64,000 nt of DNA from NCBI GenBank assembly GCA_023262505.1, contig JALRAP010000005.1, positions 1-64,000 on the forward strand. The letters are read 5' to 3'. Source of the stretch: Bacteroidia bacterium. GTDB taxonomy: Bacteria > Bacteroidota > Bacteroidia > AKYH767-A > OLB10. The position numbers were made by a program, and so were the translations under genes. Below are positions 1 through 6,943 of the stretch, in pieces (position 1 is the first letter of the stretch; each line of letters opens with the position of its first letter). The notes beneath the pieces were generated by a model. It was given only the letters and a program-made list of their open reading frames with translations. It made no database searches and was not told where the DNA came from.

Positions 1-188
1 AAAGAAAAATTTTTGTCTTCACAACAATTTTTCTTCATCTTCTTGCTACCACAAGCACATTTATCCTTAGTAACAGTGCCGAAAGAAATAGTCGAAATTT
101 CACCGCCACAATAATGAACAGTTACATTGATACCAAAGGTTGGTATCAAATATAAAAGAAGCAATATTGTAACTACGAATTTTTTCAT
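1..188 (-). CDS. HYC_CC_PP-like small secreted protein (partial, runs off left edge)
   Basis: Reverse strand from the ATG at 188 reads MKKFVVTILLLLYLIPTFGINVTVHYCGGEISTISFGTVTKDKCACGSKKMKKNCCEDKNF: signal peptide, then HYCGG...C.C....CC pattern. Not in the supplied ORF track because it is truncated. Confidence 0.7.
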   Translation of the reverse strand, partial: MKKFVVTILLLLYLIPTFGINVTVHYCGGEISTISFGTVTKDKCACGSKKMKKNCCEDKNFS

Positions 189-271
189 TAATTGGATAAC
201 GCAAAGTTAAGTAAAATATTGTGCAGGGTCAGTTTTATTTCTGTCAAAGTCGTCTTATGGGCGTTGGCAAA

Positions 272-335
272 AAATGGCTCTTTTGGTTTTGCGAAGGTTC
301 GGCTTGTGTGTCGGGCAAAACCAAATGTGCCATTT
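272..335. repeat. Imperfect palindrome (21-bp arms, 18/21 matching, 22-nt loop)
   Basis: AAATGGCTCTTTTGGTTTTGC (272-292) versus GCAAAACCAAATGTGCCATTT (315-335): reverse complements except for a 3-nt internal bulge. Confidence 0.7.
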
Positions 336-941
336 GTGCGACTGGCTAAAATTGTTTTTAAAAAATGCGGGGCGGAAAAAAAATAAAAAACATTGGGTTG
401 GCTAAGGTGTCGGCTTGGTTGCCGTTTCTTTTCAGTAAGTTCTGTTTGTCGTTGGTTCTCTGTCAAAATGGTTTACTTTTTTCGTTTTGTTTTCTGGCTG
501 TCGATGGTTGTTGGGTCGTCCGCTACGCTTGCACCTAACTCAGTTATATGCGCTATGATTAATCGCTTATTGGATTAAACTAGGTTTATATGCGCAATAT
601 CATTTGACTTATAAGCCCTTCAAAATTAATCAAAAACAGGAGAATAACTATATCAATCAACAACTACCTACAACGATCAACAACCGCCAACTCCCTCTCA
701 ATACTTCTCCCGAATCTTGTCTTCCACAAAGGCAAGATTTATGAATCAACCACACGATACCGGCTTCTGGCAGAGCGTGGGAAAACTTGGATTTTAGCCA
801 TCCTGGCTTGTTCCAAAGCGTTGTTAAGGATTTGATTCATGAATTGGTTGTTTTTTAAATGCCTAATATTAACAATCAATCACTGTCAAATAGGGTCAAT
901 GGCTAGGAGAAAAACACCGTGAAAAGATGGTAAAATCACCG

Positions 942-992
942 TCTGGCAATTGGCAATGGATATATATATACCATTGCCAAATTGCCAACAGA
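942..992. repeat. Hairpin-forming inverted repeat with (AT)n spacer
   Basis: TCTGGCAATTGGCAATGG (942-959), ATATATATATA spacer, CCATTGCCAAATTGCCAACAGA (971-992); arms complementary with a 1-nt bulge. Confidence 0.7.
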
Positions 993-1260
993 GATATGAT
1001 TTTAAAAATTGCCGAAAATTCTCTTTGCGAAAGCGTGCACTGGTGAGCGAAAGAGATGATTCATTTCATTTGAAATGGAGTAGAGGTAAAAAAGCGGCTA
1101 AAGATTTTATCATGTCCGGAGGGTTCATTATATTTGTTGCACCAAAGAGGTGACTAAATTGAGAGTCAAGTCCCCCAACTTTCGGACTTGGTTTCCTTCC
1201 GGTGACCCCTTTGGCAAGACAAGTAAGTAACATCAAGGAAATTAGATACTTAGGAGTTGA

Positions 1261-1285
1261 GGTTCATAATCCTCTCTCTCCGCCA
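1261..1285 (+). other. tRNA 3'-end remnant (T-arm to CCA), candidate integration (att) site
   Basis: GGTTCATAATCCTCTCTCTCCGCCA: acceptor 3' strand TCTCTCC + G + CCA as in tRNA-Ser type ends. No matching 5' acceptor (GGAGAGA) upstream and an aberrant T-loop. A rho-independent terminator follows immediately. Confidence 0.5.
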
Positions 1286-1296
1286 AAACACAACCC

Positions 1297-1325
1297 AATG
1301 CCCCGCAATAGCGGGGCATTTTTCA
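1297..1325 (+). terminator. Rho-independent terminator downstream of tRNA remnant
   Basis: AATGCCCCGC-AATA-GCGGGGCATT perfect 10-bp stem (1297-1320) followed by TTTC. Confidence 0.85.
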
Positions 1326-1331
1326 TTTGCT

Positions 1332-1490
1332 GATGAGCCAAGCTTGCTTGAGCGAAATCGAGCAAATGAAAATTGCAAGGCACGCAGTGCCTGCATTGGG
1401 TTGTGATTTGATGCCTCACACTATGGGAAAACGGCTCGCTTTAGCGAGACGTAATCCTAAATATTTACACGGTACTTCGCAGGCCTCCCA
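1332..1490. repeat. Dispersed ~160-bp repeat, copy 1
   Basis: GATGAGCCAAGCTTGCTTGAGCGAAATCGAGCAAATGAAAATTGCAAGGCACGCAGTGCCTGCATTGGGTTGTG...CACTATGGGAAAACGGCTCGCTTTAGCGAGACG...TTTACACGGTACTTCGCAGGCC. Confidence 0.9.
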
Positions 1491-1516
1491 CCAAGGGTAA
1501 TCCAAATCTCAAAAGA

Positions 1517-1652
1517 GATGAGCCAAGCTTGCTTGAGCGAAATCGAGCAAATGAAAATTGCAAGGCACGCAGTGCCTGCATTGGGTTGTGCTTTGATGCC
1601 TACCTCCATGGGAACATCGGATCGGGAAGCAAAGCGAAGCATGCTTCCCGAT
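1517..1652. repeat. Repeat copy 2 with alternative tail
   Basis: Near-identical to copy 1 over 1517-1601, then diverges into a tail with hairpin ATCGGGAAGC (1621-1630)/GCTTCCCGAT (1643-1652). Confidence 0.85.
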
Positions 1653-1671
1653 AATCCAATACTAAAAAGGC

Positions 1672-1831
1672 ATAAGCCAAGCTTGCTTGAGCGAAATCGA
1701 GCAAATGAAAATTGCAAGGCACGCAGTGCCTGCATGAGGTTGTGCTTTGATGCCTCACACTATGGGAAAACGGCTCGCTTTAGCGATACGCAATCCTATA
1801 TATTTACACGGTACTTCGCAGGCCACCCTCA
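1672..1831. repeat. Repeat copy 3 (full length)
   Basis: ATAAGCCAAGCTTGCTTGAGCGAAATCGAGCAAATGAAAATTGCAAGGCACGCAGTGCC... matches copy 1 along nearly its whole length. Confidence 0.9.
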
Positions 1832-1906
1832 AGGGCTCATCAACCGAGGGGAGATAATACGTTTCCCTTTAAATTCTATTCTAATTTCGAATCCATTCCA
1901 CCGAGG

Positions 1907-1930
1907 CATTTACATGGCACTTCGCTAGCC
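1907..1930. repeat. Degenerate repeat tail (fragment copy 4)
   Basis: CATTTACATGGCACTTCGCTAGCC aligns with TATTTACACGGTACTTCGCAGGCC of copies 1 and 3 (19/24 positions). Confidence 0.5.
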
Positions 1931-2124
1931 TTTGTGAACAGGTATTTAAAGAGCTACTCACTATCTCCACTAAGGAAAAAACTCTATGAACAATCAATCA
2001 AGTTGTTTTTCATTTTCAACGCAATTAGATGTAAATAACCTAAAGAAATTAAAATCAACTTCGATAATTTGCCAATCCCAATCCTTTATCAGACCTTAGC
2101 ATAACACACATAACCACCTTCCAC

Positions 2125-3666
2125 ATGAAAAAACTCGTATACCTTGTTGCCGTGCTATTGATGACAAACGGTTGCTCAAAGCCTGAATTGGATGAAGCAC
2201 CTGCCAGCAGTGACGTTCTCGTTCAAAAAGAAAACCTAACCGATGCTCCAACGGGTGATGCACTTTCCAAAACGGCAGTGGACGACATCATAGTCGGGAT
2301 GCGCCAAAGCAAAGGCGATTTCCAATGGGATTGGGTTGATTTGAAAACCATTTGGAGTGCTATCCAACACAGCGATCAAACAGTAGCTATCGGCTACAAA
2401 CCCTACTACGAAGGGGATATTTCATCCAAACTGCATTCACTGGACCTGACCAAAGGTGACTATAAAACCGTACACGATGCGTTAATCAAATTCATTGTAG
2501 AAGAAGCAAACAAGCAATCTGCAATCAGATTGGATTGGAACGATTTGTTGGTGGAAGATGACCCATATCTTCCAATTCTCACCATCCGCACCAGCGATAA
2601 ACACCTGCTCACCGCACTGTTCAACCTGAAAAACGTTCGCTACATTGAGCCGTTGGATTACCGTCCTGCATCCCCCAACAAGGTGATGTCAACCTCAGGA
2701 TGCAGTCCGAGTACAGAACCCTTAAACACCGCCGATTATACCACAATCACACCCAATGCGGTTTTACCTTGGAACTTCAATAATCATAATATTTCTCAAG
2801 CATGGACTTTGGCACAAGGCAGCGGAATCACAGTGGGAGTTATAGATGCAGGATTGAGCTCCGCCCAACCCCTATTAGGCTCACAATTCAATAATGGAGA
2901 TTCCAATGTTGGCAGAACCGTCTTAGCTGAATACACTTATGGAACATCTGCCTACACCGGCTGCTCACATGGCAACAGCATGTCCGCACAAGCTGTTGGA
3001 CCGCGCAACAACCAAGGCGCTGCCACCGGCGTTGCTTATAAAAGTAACTTGTATTTCATTCGAGGCTGCGAGGATGTGGTACTGGATTTGTCATCGGAAC
3101 GAACAGCCGTTAAGAATGCCTGCACCCGATTGGGTAACAACAGAGACGTTAAGGTCATCTCAATGAGTATAGGAACGCCATTCTCCAGCAGTGTGCTTAA
3201 AGACGGTGTTGATTACGCGTATGGGAAAGGTAAACTTATCATGGCCGCGGCTGGCACATCTCTTGATTTCACCACTTGGTATGGTGTGATTTATCCAGCC
3301 GCCTACTCCTCCTGTGTGGCAGTTACCGGCATAAAAGACAATGGAGCAACTTGCGCATCGTGCCATGACGGTAGTCAAGTAATGTACACCATCGTTATGG
3401 AACGTGCTGCTAACAGCAACCGTAATTCCTTGGCATTGCCTCCATCCGGAACAACTCCCAATTACATCGGAGGAAGCTCATCGGCCACTGCAACTGCAGC
3501 AGGTATTGCCGCCGTAGTTTGGAGTGCCCGCCCACGCATGACACGTGCACAGGTAATGAACTGCCTGACCTCCACTTCCCAATATTATCCTACCAGAACC
3601 TCCTCAAAAGGGTTCGGGAATCTGAATGCACTGGCTGCAACGAATTTTGCAATAGCGAATTATTAA
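2125..3666 (+). CDS. S8 family (subtilisin-like) serine peptidase, lipoprotein
   Basis: Lipobox MKKLVYLVAVLLMTNGC; Asp motif VGVIDAGLSS, His motif SHGNSMSA, Ser region GGSSSATATAAGIAA. Confidence 0.85.
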   Translation: MKKLVYLVAVLLMTNGCSKPELDEAPASSDVLVQKENLTDAPTGDALSKTAVDDIIVGMRQSKGDFQWDWVDLKTIWSAIQHSDQTVAIGYKPYYEGDISSKLHSLDLTKGDYKTVHDALIKFIVEEANKQSAIRLDWNDLLVEDDPYLPILTIRTSDKHLLTALFNLKNVRYIEPLDYRPASPNKVMSTSGCSPSTEPLNTADYTTITPNAVLPWNFNNHNISQAWTLAQGSGITVGVIDAGLSSAQPLLGSQFNNGDSNVGRTVLAEYTYGTSAYTGCSHGNSMSAQAVGPRNNQGAATGVAYKSNLYFIRGCEDVVLDLSSERTAVKNACTRLGNNRDVKVISMSIGTPFSSSVLKDGVDYAYGKGKLIMAAAGTSLDFTTWYGVIYPAAYSSCVAVTGIKDNGATCASCHDGSQVMYTIVMERAANSNRNSLALPPSGTTPNYIGGSSSATATAAGIAAVVWSARPRMTRAQVMNCLTSTSQYYPTRTSSKGFGNLNALAATNFAIANY

Positions 3667-3694
3667 TCTGAAATACAATTAATTAAACCTATGA

Positions 3695-3720
3695 GCCGTT
3701 CCATTTGGAGCGGCTTTTTT
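3695..3720 (+). terminator. Rho-independent terminator
   Basis: GCCGTTCC-ATTT-GGAGCGGC stem followed by TTTTTT, just after the S8 peptidase gene. Confidence 0.8.
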
Positions 3721-3787
3721 GTTATAAATCCCTAATTAAAACCACGCAGCACCTCATTATCTTTACACATCATATCATACCACAGCT

Positions 3788-5260
3788 ATGAATCAAGTTC
3801 GCCGATTATTCCTCTGCATCATAACCACTAGCTCGGTGGTCTTTTCCGCCTCGGCTCAAAGCCTGCAGGCCGTTTTTACACATCGCACCTTTTACTCCCC
3901 TGAACAAGGTCCATACGTGGAGACCTATCTCTCGGTGGTTGGAAATAGCGTGAAATACGCACCCACTGCGAATGGTAAGTTTCAAGCGGCCATTGAGGTA
4001 GGAGCCACTTACAAAAATGCCGCTGGCAAAGTTGTTCATGCCGACCGCTATAATTTATTGAGCCCCGAAGTGACCGATTCATCCAAGAACGCTTTCAACT
4101 TTTTGGATCAGCAAAGGGTTCAACTTCCCAATGGAGAGTACACATTGGAGCTTACCGTGCTCGACAAAAACCGTGGTACAAAGCCAGCCACCATCAACAA
4201 CACCATAAAACTGGAATACTATGAAAACATTATTGCTATTTCAGATATTCAATTGGTAGATCAGTTTACTCCTAGCACAGCCACCTCCATGATCACCAAA
4301 AGCGGCTATGATGTAGTACCATTTGCAGACAATTTTTATCCACCATCAATCGAGAAGATCCGTTTTTATGCAGAGGTTTACAACACCAATAAGGTTATAG
4401 GGGAAAATCCCTACTTGCTCTCATTCCACATAGAGAGCGAGGAGTCGAAACGCAAGTTGGATAACCTGAGTGGCTTCGTGAGACAACAAGCCGCTGCTGT
4501 AAACGTGATGATGCGAGAGATATCAATCAAGGATCTTCCTTCAGGAAACTACAACCTTATTTTAGAAGCGAGGAACAGTCAGAATGAAATACTGGCCACC
4601 AAATCCGTTTTCTTCCAGCGCAGCAACCGATTGGCCTTGCCAGAGGGGGATGATTTCAGCAAGCTGGATGTGACTAACACCTTTGCATCCGCATTCACTA
4701 ACAAAAACGAACTCACAGACCATATCCTTTCGCTTGTTCCAATAGCTAGTAGCATCGAGCTTATCTTTATCGACAACCAATTGAAGCTCTCTGAATTGCC
4801 TCTGATGCAAAAGTTCTTTTATGACTTCTGGTTGCGCCGCAGTCCGGTGAGTCCTGAAAGTGCTTGGATCACCTATCGCACTGAAGTAATCAAGGTGAAT
4901 TCGGAATTCGGCACGAAAATAATGCGCGGATATGCCACTGAGCGTGGACGTGTTTACCTGCAGTATGGAGCACCCAACACCATTAGTCGAAATTACACAG
5001 AACCCAGTGCTTACCCTTATGAGATATGGCATTATTACAAATTAGGCAATCAAAGCAATCGTAAGTTCGTATTCTACAACCCGGATTTGGTTACCAACGA
5101 TTTCCAATTGTTGCATTCGGATGCATTGGGTGAGCCTTTTAATAACCAATGGGAGGTGCTCTTACAAAAACGGAATACTCAGTCGAGGGACTACGATAAC
5201 GAGTACAAGGGCGATTATTACGGCAACAAAGCCAAGGAGAATTTTACCATACCAAAATAA
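3788..5260 (+). CDS. GWxTD domain-containing protein
   Basis: Signal peptide; C-terminal TERGRVYLQYGAPNTI...YPYEIWHYY typical of the GWxTD family. Confidence 0.7.
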   Translation: MNQVRRLFLCIITTSSVVFSASAQSLQAVFTHRTFYSPEQGPYVETYLSVVGNSVKYAPTANGKFQAAIEVGATYKNAAGKVVHADRYNLLSPEVTDSSKNAFNFLDQQRVQLPNGEYTLELTVLDKNRGTKPATINNTIKLEYYENIIAISDIQLVDQFTPSTATSMITKSGYDVVPFADNFYPPSIEKIRFYAEVYNTNKVIGENPYLLSFHIESEESKRKLDNLSGFVRQQAAAVNVMMREISIKDLPSGNYNLILEARNSQNEILATKSVFFQRSNRLALPEGDDFSKLDVTNTFASAFTNKNELTDHILSLVPIASSIELIFIDNQLKLSELPLMQKFFYDFWLRRSPVSPESAWITYRTEVIKVNSEFGTKIMRGYATERGRVYLQYGAPNTISRNYTEPSAYPYEIWHYYKLGNQSNRKFVFYNPDLVTNDFQLLHSDALGEPFNNQWEVLLQKRNTQSRDYDNEYKGDYYGNKAKENFTIPK

Positions 5261-6294
5261 ACACAATCAATCAGCCCAGGCTTATCAAGACCGCTGTAGT
5301 CATACTGAATTGGAATGGCCGAGGGCTGCTAGAACGCTTTCTGCCGAAACTTTTGCCTACCCTCGGCCCTGCGACCGAACTTGTGGTGGCCGATAACGCC
5401 TCCACGGATGATTCTGTTGCTTGGATGCGTACGCATCATCCCGATGTCCGAATCATTCAAAACAGCACCAACCTCGGTTTTGCCGATGGCTATAACGAGG
5501 CCTTGAAATCGGTAGATGCCCAATACTACCTTTTGCTGAACTCTGATGTGGAGGTTACAAGCGGCTGGCTTGAGCCACTGGTAACAGCAATGGACTCCGA
5601 CCCAAAACTGGCTGCTTGCCAGCCCAAGTTACTTTGGGAAAAAAAAAGAGACCAATTCGAATATAGCGGCGCATGCGGTGGTTTCATCGACCATCTAGGC
5701 TATCCATTTTGCAGAGGAAGGGTATTCGGACAATTGGAGCAAGATCAAGGACAATATGATCAACCTTGCGACATATTTTGGGCTTCCGGGGCTTGCATGA
5801 TGGTGCGTTCCTCTGTTTACAAAGAACTCGGAGGATTCGATCCGGTGTTTTTTGCACATATGGAAGAGATTGATTTCTGTTGGCGCATGCGCAACTCCGG
5901 ACACAACATAAGATGCATACCACATTCAGTCGTATACCATGTTGGAGGAGCCACTTTGCCAAAGAATAATTCGCGGAAAACGTTTTTGAATTTCTGCAAC
6001 AACTTATCCATGCTTTGGAAAAACCTGCCGGATGATCGCCTCTTTCCTGTTATCGCCCTCAGACTTATTTTGGATGGCATTGCAGGAATCAAATTCGCCA
6101 CTGAAGGGCATTTCAAAGACTGTATTGCCATTGTAAAAGCCCACTTCGTGTTTTACAACAGGGTTATGGCAGGCAAGCTCAAGCGAAGCAGCAAAATCCT
6201 ACCAACCCACCACACCATGTATTCCAAAAGTCTCGTTTGGCAGCACTATGTGCGAGGAGTCGACAAATTCTCGGAATTGAAATTTAGAAACTGA
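5257..6294 (+). CDS. Glycosyltransferase family 2 (start codon uncertain)
   Basis: IKTAVVILNWNGRGLLERF...VVADNASTDDSV...LLNSDVEV...FWASGACMMVRSSVYKELGGFDPVFFAHMEEIDFCWR. The conserved N-terminus lies upstream of the ORF-track TTG at 5353; the frame is open to 5200 with no ATG/GTG/TTG. Confidence 0.85.
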   Translation: MNTINQPRLIKTAVVILNWNGRGLLERFLPKLLPTLGPATELVVADNASTDDSVAWMRTHHPDVRIIQNSTNLGFADGYNEALKSVDAQYYLLLNSDVEVTSGWLEPLVTAMDSDPKLAACQPKLLWEKKRDQFEYSGACGGFIDHLGYPFCRGRVFGQLEQDQGQYDQPCDIFWASGACMMVRSSVYKELGGFDPVFFAHMEEIDFCWRMRNSGHNIRCIPHSVVYHVGGATLPKNNSRKTFLNFCNNLSMLWKNLPDDRLFPVIALRLILDGIAGIKFATEGHFKDCIAIVKAHFVFYNRVMAGKLKRSSKILPTHHTMYSKSLVWQHYVRGVDKFSELKFRN

Positions 6295-6301
6295 AACCAT
6301 C

Positions 6302-6913
6302 ATGAAAATCATTTGTGTTGGACGCAATTATGCGGAACATGCCAAAGAATTGAACAATCCGGTAAACGATAAGCCGGTAATATTTTTGAAACCCGAAACC
6401 GCCCCATTGATCGGCAAACTGCCGTTTTTCATCCCCGACTTTTCCAAAGATGTACACCACGAAGCAGAAATCGTGGTGCGCATCAACAAGACGGGCAAGA
6501 ACATTGAAGAGAAATTCGCACACAGGTATTACAACGATGTCACCATAGGAATTGATTTCACTGCACGCGATTTGCAATCGGAATTGAAAAGCAAAGGACT
6601 ACCGTGGGAACTTTCCAAAGCATTCGACGGCTCTGCACCATTTGGCGAATTCATACCAAAAGAAACCGCCATGCGTGATGGTGCGATTAAATTCCATTTA
6701 CTGAAGAATGGAGCGGTAGTACAAGAAGGAACATCCGCCGACATGATTTTTCATATCGACCGAATCATATCCTTCGTTTCCGAATATTTCACCTTGAAAA
6801 TCGGTGACCTCATTTTCACCGGCACTCCTAAAGGCGTTGGACCGGTTAAGTCAGGCGACTTATTGGAGGGGTTCATTGGTGACAAGAGATTGCTGGAGGT
6901 GAAAGTCAGGTAA
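6302..6913 (+). CDS. Fumarylacetoacetate hydrolase family protein
   Basis: KIICVGRNYAEHAKEL...PVIFLKPETA...GIDFTARDLQ...DLIFTGTPKGVGPV. Confidence 0.92.
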   Translation: MKIICVGRNYAEHAKELNNPVNDKPVIFLKPETAPLIGKLPFFIPDFSKDVHHEAEIVVRINKTGKNIEEKFAHRYYNDVTIGIDFTARDLQSELKSKGLPWELSKAFDGSAPFGEFIPKETAMRDGAIKFHLLKNGAVVQEGTSADMIFHIDRIISFVSEYFTLKIGDLIFTGTPKGVGPVKSGDLLEGFIGDKRLLEVKVR

Positions 6914-6943
6914 ATATGAATCTATGTTTGTAAATTAGCGACA

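Noticed and set aside
188-580. ORFs 188..466 (-), 192..386 (+) and 393..578 (+)
   Set aside because: They mostly translate the palindromic noncoding sequence in opposite frames; composition and overlap argue against real genes.
1332-1831. Possible CRISPR-like array
   Set aside because: Units are ~160 bp with three copies, irregular spacing and modular tails; no 25-40 bp repeat with uniform spacers and no cas genes.
1518-1928. 136-aa ORF on the plus strand
   Set aside because: Runs through two repeat copies and encodes the repeat sequence itself; no plausible start context or domain.
4562-5032. 156-aa antisense ORF
   Set aside because: Shadow of the GWxTD gene; no signal peptide or domain, opposite a well-supported CDS.
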